From positions 1 to 46,273 of the forward strand of contig NZ_KZ983960.1 of NCBI RefSeq assembly GCF_003569765.1: a stretch of DNA of 46,273 nt. The letters run 5' to 3'. A program made the position numbers and the translations under genes. Shown piece after piece: positions 25,080 through 33,914 of the stretch. The notes under the pieces are model-generated. The model was not told the origin of the DNA. It saw only the letters and a list, made by a program, of their open reading frames with translations, and made no database searches. The stretch comes from Caldimonas tepidiphila (GTDB taxonomy: Bacteria; Pseudomonadota; Gammaproteobacteria; Burkholderiales; Burkholderiaceae_C). Within the stretch, counting starts at the first letter, position 1. Each line of letters opens with the position of its first letter.

Positions 25080-26333
25080 ATGTCCCAGTCCCATGTGTCC
25101 GACCTCCTCCACCTGCTGGAAGAGCGAGGCTTCGTCCATCAATGCACCGACCCCGATGGCCTGCGCCAGGCACTGGCCGCCGGGGCGCTGACGGCCTACC
25201 TCGGCTTCGACGCGACCGCTGACAGCCTGCATGTCGGCCATCTGCAAGGGCTGATGCTGATGCGCTGGCTCCAGCGCGCGGGCCACCGGCCGCTGCTGCT
25301 GATCGGGGGCGCGACCACCCGCATCGGCGACCCGAGCTTCCGCGACAGCAGCCGGCCCGTGCTCGACCAGGGGACGATCGACGCGAACATCGCCGGCATC
25401 CGCAGCGCGTTCGACCGCTACCTCGGCAGCGGCGAGCACGGCCCGGCGGCCCTGGTGGTCGACAACGCGCAGTGGCTGGACGGTCTCGGCTACCTGGAGT
25501 TCCTCGACCGCGTCGGCCGCCATTTCAGCGTCAAGCGGCTGCTGACCTACGACGCGATCCGCACCCGGCTCGAGCATTCGCTGTCCTTCCTGGAGTTCGG
25601 CTACACGCTGCTGCAGGCCTTCGACTTCGTCGAGCTCGCGCGCCGACACGGCTGCACGCTGCAGGTCGGCGGCGCCGACCAGTGGGCCAACATCATCAAC
25701 GGGGTGGATCTGGGGCGCCGGGAGGGATCGCAACTCTTCGGCCTGACGATGCCGCTGCTGGCCACCAGCGACGGACGCAAGATGGGCAAGTCGGCCTCCG
25801 GGGCCGTGTGGCTGAACGCCGACCGGCTCGCGCCCTTCGACTTCTGGCAGTTCTGGCGCAACGTGGACGACCGCGACGTGGGGCGCTTTCTCGCGCTGTT
25901 CACCGAGCTGCCCATGGAGGAGATTCGCCGCCTGGACGCGCTCGAAGGGGCGGAGCGCAACGAGGCCAAGCAAGTTCTCGCGCACGAGGCGACCCGCCTC
26001 GCCCATGGAGAAGAGGCCGCCCGCATGGCTGCGCAGGCGGCGCGGGGCCTCTTCGGCAGCGAAGGCCATACCGATGCGCTGCCTGCGTTCATGCTGAGCA
26101 ACGAGCGTCTTCTCGCCGGCGTCACCCTTGCGGAACTCGCCGTGGAGTGCGGGCTGGCGACGTCCCGCAGTGCCGCTCGCCGACTGGCGCAGGGCGGCGG
26201 GCTGCGACTCGACGGCAAGCCGGTGGACACAGCGGACCAGCCGCTGCCGGCCGGCGCGGGCGAGTGGTTGCTGTCGGCGGGGCGCAAGCAGCATGCGCGG
26301 ATTGCCTTGGCCGATCCGGAGGGACGGGGCTGA
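25080..26333 (+). CDS. tyrS: Tyrosyl-tRNA synthetase
   Basis: 417 residues, class I synthetase. It charges tRNA-Tyr using ATP. The HIGH motif is HVGH at 51-54 after [11 protein letters not shown], and the KMSKS motif is KMGKS at 234-238. Tyrosine-binding elements include [11 protein letters not shown]. The C-terminal S4-like RNA-binding domain ([15 protein letters not shown]) is present. The fold variant resembles the type found in alphaproteobacteria and, more distantly, E. coli TyrS, rather than the other TyrRS type that I associate with betaproteobacteria, so this may be a second copy (inference from memory of the families). AAGGAG lies a few bases before ATG 25080. It is preceded by a Tyr leader and flanked by amine and homogentisate catabolic genes. 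Confidence 0.95.
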   Translation: MSQSHVSDLLHLLEERGFVHQCTDPDGLRQALAAGALTAYLGFDATADSLHVGHLQGLMLMRWLQRAGHRPLLLIGGATTRIGDPSFRDSSRPVLDQGTIDANIAGIRSAFDRYLGSGEHGPAALVVDNAQWLDGLGYLEFLDRVGRHFSVKRLLTYDAIRTRLEHSLSFLEFGYTLLQAFDFVELARRHGCTLQVGGADQWANIINGVDLGRREGSQLFGLTMPLLATSDGRKMGKSASGAVWLNADRLAPFDFWQFWRNVDDRDVGRFLALFTELPMEEIRRLDALEGAERNEAKQVLAHEATRLAHGEEAARMAAQAARGLFGSEGHTDALPAFMLSNERLLAGVTLAELAVECGLATSRSAARRLAQGGGLRLDGKPVDTADQPLPAGAGEWLLSAGRKQHARIALADPEGRG

Positions 26334-26494
26334 GGAAGCCGGGAAGGGCGGGACGGCGAAGCCGCGGTTCCTGTGACGCCGGATGCCTTGCGGGAGCGCG
26401 GCCGGCAAGGCAGCGAAAGCCCGAACGGGTCCTTCCTTCGTCACGGCGCCCGGTCGGAGCGGGCGCCGGCACCGGGGAGAATGCCGGGTGTAAG

Positions 26495-26509
26495 TTCGCA
26501 TAAGGCGAA
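26495..26509 (+). promoter_or_regulatory. Short palindrome upstream of iclR-type gene
   Basis: TTCGC-ATAAG-GCGAA, a perfect 5-bp inverted repeat with a five-base centre, the size of an IclR-family half-site pair. It overlaps the left edge of the element shared with the hmg promoter. Confidence 0.4.
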
Positions 26510-26528
26510 TTGGTTAGCAAAGTGCAAA
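26505..26528 (+). promoter_or_regulatory. Operator-like element shared with hmg promoter
   Basis: A 24-base element with GCGAATT at the left, TTAGC in the middle and GCAAA at the right. It matches 18 of 24 bases of the element overlapping the hmg promoter (18154-18177) and lies 60-84 bases before the ATG at 26589, nearly the same distance as its twin from its own gene. Autoregulation plus control of the hmg operon is the inference. Confidence 0.55.
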
Positions 26529-26588
26529 CCGGCGGCCCCGGATCTCGTCCCCTGTTAAGCTCCGCCGACTCCACTGCCCTTCGCTGCC

Positions 26589-27416
26589 ATGTCCGTCTCC
26601 CGCCCCGATCCTGCAACGACCGTTGCCCCGAACGAAGACCGCGCGCAGCGCGCGATCCAGTCCGTCGAGGTGGGCGGGCGGCTGCTGCTGGTGCTCGGCG
26701 AGCGCTCGGCGCCGATGACGCTGAAGGACCTGGCCGAGGCGGCGGGCCTGCCGGCTTCGCGTGCGCACCCCTACCTGGTGAGCTTCGGGCGTCTCGGGCT
26801 CGTCGCCCAGGACCCCGGCACCGGGCGCTACGCGCTGGGCCCGGCGGCGCTGCAACTGGGGCTCGCCTGCCTGCGCCAGCTCGATCCGCTGAAGGTGGCG
26901 TCCCCGATTGCCGAGGCGCTGGCCGAGCGCATCGACCAGACGGTGGCGCTCGCCGTGTGGGCCAACTTCGGCCCGACGGTGGTGCGCATCATCGAGTCGA
27001 CCCAGCCGGTGCACGTCAACATGCGCGTCGGCACCGTGATGGACCTGGAGAAGACGGCCACCGGCCAGGTCTTCGCCGCCTTCCTGCCGGCGCGCAAGCT
27101 CGTGCAGCTCGCGGCCGGGCCGCTGGGCGGGCAGGGCGGGGCGCTCCTGCCGGGCGCGGTCGGCATGCCGGACGAGGAGCGGGCCGCCGCGCTGGAAGAG
27201 GTGCGCCAGCGCGGCCTCGCGCGCGCGGTCGGGCAGCCGATCCCCGGCGTCAACGCCTTCTCCGCGCCGGTGTTCGACCATGCGGGCGACGTGGAGCTGG
27301 TGCTGACCGCGCTGGGACCAGCGGTCAACTTCCCGTCGGCGTGGAATTCTCCGATCGCGAGGGCGGTCGGCGACGCGGCGCGCAGCATCTCGGAAAGGCT
27401 CGGCTGGCGGGCCTGA
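26589..27416 (+). CDS. IclR-family transcriptional regulator (HmgR candidate)
   Basis: 275 residues. An N-terminal winged helix-turn-helix (about 20-85: IQSVEVGGRLLLVLGE, MTLKDLAEAAGLPASRAHPYLVSF, GLVAQDPGTGRYALG) is followed by the IclR effector-binding domain (about 100-270: TVALAVWANFGPTVVRIIES, TATGQVFAAFLP, GLARAVGQPIPGVNAFSAPVFD). IclR proteins bind small carboxylates. In Pseudomonas putida the homogentisate genes are repressed by the IclR protein HmgR, with homogentisate as inducer. This gene is some 8.5 kb from the hmg operon, but both upstream regions share an unusual AT-rich element, so it is a good HmgR candidate (inference). The nearby tyrS is the alternative target. Confidence 0.9.
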   Translation: MSVSRPDPATTVAPNEDRAQRAIQSVEVGGRLLLVLGERSAPMTLKDLAEAAGLPASRAHPYLVSFGRLGLVAQDPGTGRYALGPAALQLGLACLRQLDPLKVASPIAEALAERIDQTVALAVWANFGPTVVRIIESTQPVHVNMRVGTVMDLEKTATGQVFAAFLPARKLVQLAAGPLGGQGGALLPGAVGMPDEERAAALEEVRQRGLARAVGQPIPGVNAFSAPVFDHAGDVELVLTALGPAVNFPSAWNSPIARAVGDAARSISERLGWRA

Positions 27417-27470
27417 TCGCCACGCCGCGCGGGCGGCCGGCTCCCTGACGCCGGCCAAGCCCGGCGCGTT

Positions 27471-28463
27471 TCAGCCTGCCGGACCCTCCGGCAGGCCGGC
27501 GGCGCGCTCCGCCTGTCGCTGCTGCTGGAAGCGTTCCAGCACCGGGCCCCAGGCGTGGCGCAGCACGATGCGGTCCAACCCGTCGAGCCGCAGCAGTCCG
27601 GCGCGGCGCTGCACCTCGGTGGGCGCGACGCCCTGCTCGATCCAGGCCAGCAGCGCGGTGTTGCGCAGCAGGCTCGGGCCGTGCTCGGCCGGCATCGTGC
27701 GCAGGTGCCCGGCGTCGACGGCGTCCCTGATCGCGGCGCGCACGATGCGGAAGGCCGCATGCCGACCCAGCGGCATCGTCCAGCGCCTGCTGCGCAGGTC
27801 GGTCAGCAGCGGCTGCTCGTGCGGGCGCGCGAGCTCCATCGCGCCGGCCGCCGCGCGCAGCCAGGCCTGCAGCGCGGCGACGGTGCGCGCATCGAGCTCC
27901 AGCTCGCGCGTCTGGTTGCGGCGCTCGCCGCGGACCGAGAGGCGTTCCGGCTGCTGCGGCGAGGGCAGCACGTCGGCGAGCGTCAGCGCGATCGTCTCCG
28001 CGACGCTCAGCCCCTCGAGGACCAGCAGCAGCAGCAGGGCACGGTCGCGCAGCGGCCCCGGCTCGCTGCCGGCGGGCAGGCCGGCGACGAAGCGGTCGCG
28101 CTCGTCGATGTGCAGTGCCGCGGACTGGGGCTGCTCGTGCTGGGGCAGGCCGGGCTGCGGTGCGGCCGGGTTCTGCGCGATCCACTCCATGCGCAGCGCA
28201 TGGGCGTAGACCTCGTCGAGCACGCGCCTGTAGCGGGCCTGCGTCACCGGCCGCAGCCCGCCGGCAAGGAAGGCAGCGACATGGCGCGGCTCGGCGTCGT
28301 TCCAGCGCAGCTCGATGCCGGCCAGATGGCGCCCCCAGCTCAGCCAGTAGCTTTCGTACAGAGCCACCGATTCGTCGTTCAAGGGCCGGCGTTGCAGGGC
28401 GCGCCACGTCGCCCAGCCGTCGAAGGCGGACTGCAGATCGGGAGGGGAAGCTTCGGTTTTCAT
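27471..28463 (-). CDS. Degenerate tyrosine recombinase-like protein
   Basis: 330 residues from ATG 28463 (ATG 28475 adds four). It keeps the overall layout of XerC/phage integrases: an N-terminal SAM-like core-binding domain (ALYESYWLSWGRHLAGIELRWN, RHVAAFLAGGLRPVTQARYRRVLDEVYAHALRMEW) and a catalytic domain. The active site is largely lost. The first arginine (GLRxSE) is S in EGLSVAET; the HxLRH box is SLLRN, keeping one arginine; the GH motif is AGLLR; and the nucleophile tyrosine position is leucine in DRIVLRH. Strand exchange is therefore unlikely, and a DNA-binding or regulatory role is possible. A palindrome overlaps its start. No attachment site or cargo genes are evident. Confidence 0.75.
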   Translation of the reverse strand: MKTEASPPDLQSAFDGWATWRALQRRPLNDESVALYESYWLSWGRHLAGIELRWNDAEPRHVAAFLAGGLRPVTQARYRRVLDEVYAHALRMEWIAQNPAAPQPGLPQHEQPQSAALHIDERDRFVAGLPAGSEPGPLRDRALLLLLVLEGLSVAETIALTLADVLPSPQQPERLSVRGERRNQTRELELDARTVAALQAWLRAAAGAMELARPHEQPLLTDLRSRRWTMPLGRHAAFRIVRAAIRDAVDAGHLRTMPAEHGPSLLRNTALLAWIEQGVAPTEVQRRAGLLRLDGLDRIVLRHAWGPVLERFQQQRQAERAAGLPEGPAG

Positions 28464-28483
28464 GTTAGTCAACATACATGAAA
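28458..28483 (-). repeat. Palindrome over the recombinase start codon
   Basis: TTTCATGT (28458-28465) and ACATGAAA (28476-28483) are perfect 8-bp arms around a 10-base centre. It is AT-rich and covers both candidate start codons. It could be an autoregulatory operator or a binding site for the protein. Confidence 0.55.
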
Positions 28484-28838
28484 GCAGTTAAAACCACAAC
28501 CGAAACGCTCCCTCCTCTCCACATCAAACCCACCTTACATCCCCTTGAACCCCAGGGCGCCGAGGAAAACGCCAGCGGCCCGCCGAGCGCAGCACAGGAG
28601 GGGAGAGACGAGAATCGATGCCATTCCACCTGCCCCCTGTATGTTGAGGATGGATCGGCTGCTCGAGCCCTCTCCTGCCGACTCCGCCTCCCCGCCCGCG
28701 TGAGCACCGCCTTGCCGGAACCGCCGGGCAGCGGCGACACGGTCGGGCGGCGCACCGCGGTCCCTCCTGCCGACCGCCCCCGGGAACCGGTGCGAAGCCG
28801 CACCCGTGGGCGACGGGTCGACTCAAGCGCCGACGAGC
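28484..28838. other. Intergenic region, nothing identified
   Basis: This stretch separates the recombinase-like gene from the end of the NMN adenylyltransferase/Nudix gene. The first 60 bases are A/C-rich (AAAACCACAACC) and may carry the recombinase promoter. An open plus-strand frame from 28478 has no ribosome binding site and no protein-like features. Confidence 0.4.
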
Positions 28839-29921
28839 TCAGCCGCGGGCGGCCTCGGTGTCCGGCTCGATCAGGCCGAGGAAGTGATCGAGGACATGGA
28901 AATGGTCGTCGAGAAAGCGGTCCTCCAGCGCCGCCAGCTCCTGCAGCGGCACCCACAGGGCCGCGGCGGCGTCGTCGCCGCCCTGCACCTCGGGCAGCGG
29001 CCGATCGCCCAGATCGAGGTAGTGCGCATGCGTGATCGTGCGCCCGCGCTGGCTGCGGTCCGGGTGGTCGAACACCTGCGCGCGCCGCAGCGCCTGCTGC
29101 AGCACCTCGTCGGGCAGCACGAGCTGCGTCTCCTCGCGCAACTCGCGCAGTGCCGACTGCCAAGCGGTCTCACGCTGCTCGATGAAGCCGCCCGGCAGGG
29201 CCAGCAGCCCCTTGCCCGGCGCCCGGCCCCGCTTCACGAGCAGCACGTGGTCCGCGCAGCGCAGCACCGTGTCCACCGTGACGAACACCGGCGGGTAGGG
29301 CGCGGCCGCCCATTCCTCGCGGTAGCGCTTGAGCATGCGCCACTCCTGCACCAGCTCGGCATGGAAGGGCAGCGCGGCCCAGGCGCGCAGGAAGCCGCGC
29401 GTGCTCGCGGGCACTTGGTCAACCAGCGCCGCGAGCACCGCGTCGATATCCGCCGCGCCCTGGAACAGCACGTCGCGCAGCCGCGTCCCGTCCGCGCCGG
29501 GCACCTGCTCGACCGCGCAGCCGCTCCAGCCGGCGGCGCGGCGAAGCTCGTTCCAGCCCTCGTCCTCCGGCCGGCCGACCAGCACCCGGGTCGCCTCCGG
29601 CGCCAGGCCCTCGTCCGCAAGGCACGCCGCGACGCCATGGCGCACCGCTCGGCTCCAGCGCGACAGCTCGTAGTGGTCGCGCACCGGCACGAAGCGCAGC
29701 CTCTCGCGCTCCTTCGGCGGCAGCGCGAGGCCGATCATCTCGGCGCGCTCGCGCCAGGTGAAGGGGTTGCGCGGCGTGCGGGCCTGCTGGGCCGAGCCGA
29801 GCACGACGATGCAGCGCGGCGCGAGCGACAGCGCATGGCGCAGCAGCGCCAGGTGGCCGTTGTGGAAGGGCTGGAAGCGGCCGATGCAGACCGCGGCGTC
29901 GGGAGTGGCGGGAAGGGTCAT
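28839..29921 (-). CDS. Bifunctional NMN adenylyltransferase / Nudix hydrolase
   Basis: 360 residues with two domains. Residues about 8-180 form a NadM-type nucleotidyltransferase with GRFQPFHNGH at 14-23 (HxGH) and the ADGTRLRDVL segment corresponding to the ISxTxxR motif. Residues about 205-350 form a Nudix domain whose box is complete: G245-x5-E251-x7-R259-E260-L-x-E263-E264-T. Such fusions make NAD+ from NMN and ATP and hydrolyse ADP-ribose or related nucleotides, and serve NAD recycling. Start ATG 29921 sits right before the catalytic motif. No other NAD gene is adjacent; the broken pncB is far downstream. It is cytoplasmic. Confidence 0.93.
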   Translation of the reverse strand: MTLPATPDAAVCIGRFQPFHNGHLALLRHALSLAPRCIVVLGSAQQARTPRNPFTWRERAEMIGLALPPKERERLRFVPVRDHYELSRWSRAVRHGVAACLADEGLAPEATRVLVGRPEDEGWNELRRAAGWSGCAVEQVPGADGTRLRDVLFQGAADIDAVLAALVDQVPASTRGFLRAWAALPFHAELVQEWRMLKRYREEWAAAPYPPVFVTVDTVLRCADHVLLVKRGRAPGKGLLALPGGFIEQRETAWQSALRELREETQLVLPDEVLQQALRRAQVFDHPDRSQRGRTITHAHYLDLGDRPLPEVQGGDDAAAALWVPLQELAALEDRFLDDHFHVLDHFLGLIEPDTEAARG

Positions 29922-30138
29922 CGCGGAAGACTCGAAGGTGGGATGCGGGCCGTCGGCCTTGCCCGCCGGCGCGGTCACGCCGGACGCTCGGGGAGACAGG
30001 CCGGGAAGCCCGTATCGTCGCAGATCGTCCCGCCGGGCGGCCGCAGCGCCCGGCCCCCGGCAGGGCCGCACGCAAGCGGCACGACAGGCCGTCCGCGAAA
30101 CCGGCAGCCGCCCGGTCGGGACCCGAAGCCGGCCCGGT

Positions 30139-32061
30139 TCAGCGGCGGGCCGAAAGCGCGTTGTCGGGCGCGGTCGGCCAGAGGCCGCGTTCGACGACGC
30201 GGCCCTGCTGGAACCGAAGCCAGCTCTCCCCTGCGTAGTGGGGCAGGGGACGGATCAGCGACTCGAGCGCCCCGGGGTCCTGCGCCGCCACCACGACCGT
30301 CGGCGCATGGGCCCCGGGCGCTGCCCAGACGACGGCGGATGCCGTCCCCGGCGGCCATTGCGGGGCCGGCAGGCCGAGCGCGGCAGCGACCGCCTGCGGC
30401 GTGCCGATGCCGATCGCGAGGGCCGGCGACTCCCGCTGCCAGGCATCGACGGGAACCGGCGCCGCTGCGGACTGCAGCAGTTGCCGCGCAAGCCGGCGGG
30501 CCGGCTCGCCGGCCTCCTGCGGCAGCTCGACGAGAACGGTCTGCGCTTGCGGCAGCAGGGTCAGGTCGCGCAGGACCGGCACCGTCTCGCCGGCGACCAG
30601 GCGCCGGAAAAGATGGTGCTCCGGATCGACCTGGAGCCCCACCGGCCTCGCCGAGGTTCGCAGCTGCACCGATCGTGCCGCCTCGGCGAGCTCGAGGACT
30701 CGCGTTTCACGCCCCTGCGCCGTGTCGATCGCGACCGGAACCCGCAGCCGATAGGGCGCTCCTTTCTGGACAAGCGTCAGGCGCACCCCATCCTCCTCGA
30801 AGGCGACTTCCCCCAGAGCCAGCTCGGCCGCCCCCGCCCGGTCGACCCATTGCCCGAAGAAGCCCTCCAGCCTCTCGCCGACGGCCTCCTCGAAGGCCCG
30901 CCGCAAGTCGTCCCAGCCCGCGGCCTGGCCGCGTCGGGAGGCGTAGAAGCGCCGGAGGCCGGACTCGAACGCGCGCTCGCCGAGCCGCTGCTCCAGCATG
31001 TGGAAGACGAAAGCCCCCTTGCCGTAGCCGACGACCTGGTCGCGCGCATGGAGCTTGCCGACGAAGCGCGACAGCGCCTGGTCGTCCGCCGCGGGCAAGG
31101 CCGCGTGGTCGCGCAGCCATTCGCGGCGCATGCGCTCGCGCTCCGCCGGGCCGGACAGCCGGTAGTCGCTCATGTAGGTCGTCAGGCCCTCGGCCCAGTT
31201 GCCGCTGCCCCCGGCGACACGCACCGCGTTGCCCCACCAGGCATGCAGGATCTCGTGGGGCAGCGAGCGGGCGCGCATGAAGGGCAGGGGCAGGATCTTT
31301 CGCGACACGTAGGTCAGCCCGGGATAGCCGAGGCCGACCGGGTGCGGGGCCGAGACCACCGCGAAGCCCCGGTAGGGGTAGGGGCCGATGATCGAGGCGA
31401 AGCGGTCGACGTGGACCGCGACATCGTCGAGGTAGGCCGGCGCCAGCCGGCGCTCCTCCTCGTGGAAGTAGGCGCGCAGGCGCAGGCCGCGGTGGATGCG
31501 CTCCTCCACGACATAGGGGCCGGCGAAGAGCGACGGCGGCTCGTCGGGATAGGCGCGGAAGGTCGCGCGCACACCGTCCTCGCCGATGCGCTCGTGCACC
31601 AGCTCGCCGGTGAGCACCGGCAGCTGCCCGCGGGGCGCGAGCACGGTGACCTCGAGCCGGTCGGCCTCGCCGAACCTCGGATACCACGCGAACTCGCCCG
31701 GCAGCCAGCTGCCTTCGGGTTTCAGCCGCGGCGGCTCGGAACCGTCGAGCCGCCCCCCGTAGTGCAGCTCCAGCCGCGTCGCGCCCGCGGGCAGCTCCAC
31801 GCTCAGCCGCTCGCCCTCGCGCATGAAGCGCAGCGGAGCCCCGTTCGCGGTGAGGCGCTCGACCTGCAGGCCCTCGCCCAGCTCGAGCTGCACCCGGCCG
31901 CGCTGGCCCGGGGGCAGCACGATGCGGTCCCTCCCGTGCAGATCGCCCCGCTGCGGGTCGATCGTCAGCAGCAGCTCGTGCGTGGCCGGGGCGGCATGCG
32001 CCGCGGCAGCCAGGAGCAGCGCGGCAAGAACGAGGATGAGCCGTGGCAGCCGATGGATCAC
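30139..32061 (-). CDS. M1-like zinc metallopeptidase, secreted
   Basis: 640 residues from a GTG start at 32061, chosen since AAGGAG lies about seven bases upstream and a signal peptide follows at once (LPRLILVLAALLLAAAAHA). The zinc site is H269-E270-x2-H273 (HEILHAWWGN) with E291 in NWAEGLTTY as the third ligand; the spacing is one shorter than the usual HExxH-x18-E. The aminopeptidase GAMEN motif is absent: the corresponding stretch reads GYPGLTYVS, so exopeptidase activity may be altered. A long beta-rich N-terminal region and a C-terminal segment with VWAAPGAHAPTVVVAAQDPG complete it. It is probably periplasmic. It is transcribed divergently from the TetR-like gene. Confidence 0.85.
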   Translation of the reverse strand: MIHRLPRLILVLAALLLAAAAHAAPATHELLLTIDPQRGDLHGRDRIVLPPGQRGRVQLELGEGLQVERLTANGAPLRFMREGERLSVELPAGATRLELHYGGRLDGSEPPRLKPEGSWLPGEFAWYPRFGEADRLEVTVLAPRGQLPVLTGELVHERIGEDGVRATFRAYPDEPPSLFAGPYVVEERIHRGLRLRAYFHEEERRLAPAYLDDVAVHVDRFASIIGPYPYRGFAVVSAPHPVGLGYPGLTYVSRKILPLPFMRARSLPHEILHAWWGNAVRVAGGSGNWAEGLTTYMSDYRLSGPAERERMRREWLRDHAALPAADDQALSRFVGKLHARDQVVGYGKGAFVFHMLEQRLGERAFESGLRRFYASRRGQAAGWDDLRRAFEEAVGERLEGFFGQWVDRAGAAELALGEVAFEEDGVRLTLVQKGAPYRLRVPVAIDTAQGRETRVLELAEAARSVQLRTSARPVGLQVDPEHHLFRRLVAGETVPVLRDLTLLPQAQTVLVELPQEAGEPARRLARQLLQSAAAPVPVDAWQRESPALAIGIGTPQAVAAALGLPAPQWPPGTASAVVWAAPGAHAPTVVVAAQDPGALESLIRPLPHYAGESWLRFQQGRVVERGLWPTAPDNALSARR

Positions 32062-32235
32062 CGTGTCTCCTTGCTGTGCGTCACGTGCGCCGGGCGGCAA
32101 GCCGGCGGCCGGGAAACCGCGCCGGGCGCGTCGCGGCACGCCCGCGGCCCATGCTCCCAGCCGCGGCCCCGGATTGTCAACGCCCCTCGGCTCCCCCGCC
32201 CGCGCTACGATGGGGCCGGTCTTCAGGAGGAATCC

Positions 32236-32850
32236 GTGGACGGCTCGACCGCACCGCCCCCCACGATCGCCCCGCACTTGCACCGCGCCCGCATCCTCGA
32301 CATCGCGCTCGAACTGGGGGAGCTGCGCGGCTGGGATGCGGTGCATCTGCACGACGTCGCGAGGGCAATGGGCGTCACCTTGAGCGACATCCATCGTCAT
32401 TACCTCCAGAAGGACGCCCTTGCGGAGGCCTGGTTCGACCGTGCCGACCGGGCCTTGCTCGAGGCCTGCGAGGCGCCGGGCTGGGGTGCGCTGGACGTCC
32501 GGGAGCGCCTGCACGGCGCCCTGTTCGCGTGGCTGGACGCGCTGGCGCCCCACCGCAGGCTCACGAGCGAGATGCTGCGCTACAAGCTGCAGCCGGAGCA
32601 CCTGCACCTGCAGGCCCTCGGCGCGCTGCGGGTCAGCCGCACCGTGCAGTGGTGGCGGGAGGCGGCATGGCTGCCCTCCACCGGCTGGCGCCGCGAACTG
32701 GAAGAGGCGGCGCTGACGGTGACGTACCTGTCCACGTTCGCCTCCTGGCTTCGCGACGAGACCCGCGGCGCCGAGCGGACCCGGGCCCGGCTGCATCGAC
32801 AGTTGACGGTGGCGGAGTGGGCCGCGGTGCGGCTTGCGTTTCGCCGCTGA
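32236..32850 (+). CDS. TetR-like transcriptional regulator
   Basis: 204 residues from a GTG start at 32236 with a perfect AGGAGG five bases upstream. The N-terminal helix-turn-helix fits the TetR type: RARILDIALELGELRGWDAVHLHDVARAMGVTLSDIHRHYLQKDALAEAWF, where the recognition helix is followed by the usual Y-x-x-K-D/E-x-L. The C-terminal helices are not assignable to a ligand class; a COQ9-like relationship is possible because that family shares this fold. It lies between the divergent M1-like peptidase and a co-directional membrane hydrolase whose GTG is six bases after its stop, so it may control either or both. Confidence 0.82.
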   Translation: MDGSTAPPPTIAPHLHRARILDIALELGELRGWDAVHLHDVARAMGVTLSDIHRHYLQKDALAEAWFDRADRALLEACEAPGWGALDVRERLHGALFAWLDALAPHRRLTSEMLRYKLQPEHLHLQALGALRVSRTVQWWREAAWLPSTGWRRELEEAALTVTYLSTFASWLRDETRGAERTRARLHRQLTVAEWAAVRLAFRR

Positions 32851-32855
32851 GCCTC

Positions 32856-33914
32856 GTGGACCTGTTCACCCATGCCTTGCTGGGCGCGAAGCTGGCCCAT
32901 GTCGCCGCGCCGGCACGTCCTTGCCTGACGACGCGCGAGCGTCTGCTGCTCGCAGCGGTGGCGGCGGCCTTTCCCGACATCGACTTCGCCTGCTTCCTGA
33001 TCGACCCACTGGTTTTCCTGGCTGACTGGCATCAGGGCCCGACGCACTCGGTGCTGCTGCTGCCCCTGTGGGCGGCACTGATCGCGATCCTGTTCGCGGG
33101 GTGGGTGAAGCGAAGGAATGTCCTTTCCGAGGCGGTGCTGGTCAGCGGCCTCGGCCTGGCATCGCACATCGCCGCCGACCTGCTCACGGTGTACGGCACG
33201 ATGGTGCTGTACCCGCTGTCGCGCCGGCGGATGAGCCTCGGCACCACCTTCGTCATCGACCCGGTCTTCACCGGCATCGTCCTGGCGGGACTGGCCGGCA
33301 GCCTGTGGAGCGGGCATCGCCGGGTGGCCGCTGCCGGCCTGGTGCTCCTGGCCGGCTACGTGGCAGCCCAGATGGGACTGCAGCAGCGCGCGCTGGAGGT
33401 TGCCCGGGTCTCGCTGCGGGCAAGCGGGCTCGAGGCAACAAGGCTGTCTGCGCTGCCGCAACCCTTCTCGCCCTTCAACTGGAAGCTCATCGCCAGCGAC
33501 GAGACGCTGCACCGGCAAGCCTACGTGAATCTCGTCGGTCATCCGCCCTTGCTGCCGTCGATGCCGGGGCTGCAGCGCTTGCACGACATCGCCGCCGCCT
33601 TCCAGCCGCCGCAAGGGCTGGACTGGCACGTCCGCCACCGCCACGGAAGCCGCCCGGAACTGCAGCCGGCCATCAGGCAGCTTTGGGACGACCCGCGTTT
33701 CGCACCCTTCCGGCGCTTCGCCACCCACCCGAGCGTCTCCGGCGTCGAGCAGGGGGGTGGCGAGACCTGCGTCTGGTTCACCGACCTGCGCTACGACCTG
33801 CCGGCCTTGCCCGACACCTTCCGCTACGGATTCTGTCGCGACGGCACCCGCGGGCCCTGGCGGCTGTATCGCTTGAGGTACTTCTCGGCGCAGGACAGGC
33901 AGCGGCTCGGGTGA
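32856..33914 (+). CDS. YdjM-type membrane-bound metal-dependent hydrolase
   Basis: 352 residues from GTG 32856. The N-terminus has the family motifs: DLFTHALLGA, then AAFPDIDF and WHQGPTHSVLLLPLW, which supply the His/Asp metal ligands of the YdjM/DUF457 family. Membrane segments follow (VLLLPLWAALIAILFAGWV, VLVSGLGLASHIAADLLTV, IVLAGLAGSLW, AAAGLVLLAGYVAAQMG) and then a soluble C-terminal domain of about 150 residues (PFSPFNWKLIASDETLH onward). It acts at the inner membrane; the substrate is unknown. The SOS regulation known for E. coli ydjM is not indicated here, as no LexA box is visible upstream. It is coupled to the preceding TetR-like gene. Confidence 0.88.
   Translation: MDLFTHALLGAKLAHVAAPARPCLTTRERLLLAAVAAAFPDIDFACFLIDPLVFLADWHQGPTHSVLLLPLWAALIAILFAGWVKRRNVLSEAVLVSGLGLASHIAADLLTVYGTMVLYPLSRRRMSLGTTFVIDPVFTGIVLAGLAGSLWSGHRRVAAAGLVLLAGYVAAQMGLQQRALEVARVSLRASGLEATRLSALPQPFSPFNWKLIASDETLHRQAYVNLVGHPPLLPSMPGLQRLHDIAAAFQPPQGLDWHVRHRHGSRPELQPAIRQLWDDPRFAPFRRFATHPSVSGVEQGGGETCVWFTDLRYDLPALPDTFRYGFCRDGTRGPWRLYRLRYFSAQDRQRLG

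Noticed and set aside
28478-29035. Open plus-strand frame beginning MKAVKTTTETLPP
   Set aside because: No ribosome binding site, no protein-like features, and it runs antisense into the Nudix gene; probably chance openness in GC-rich DNA.
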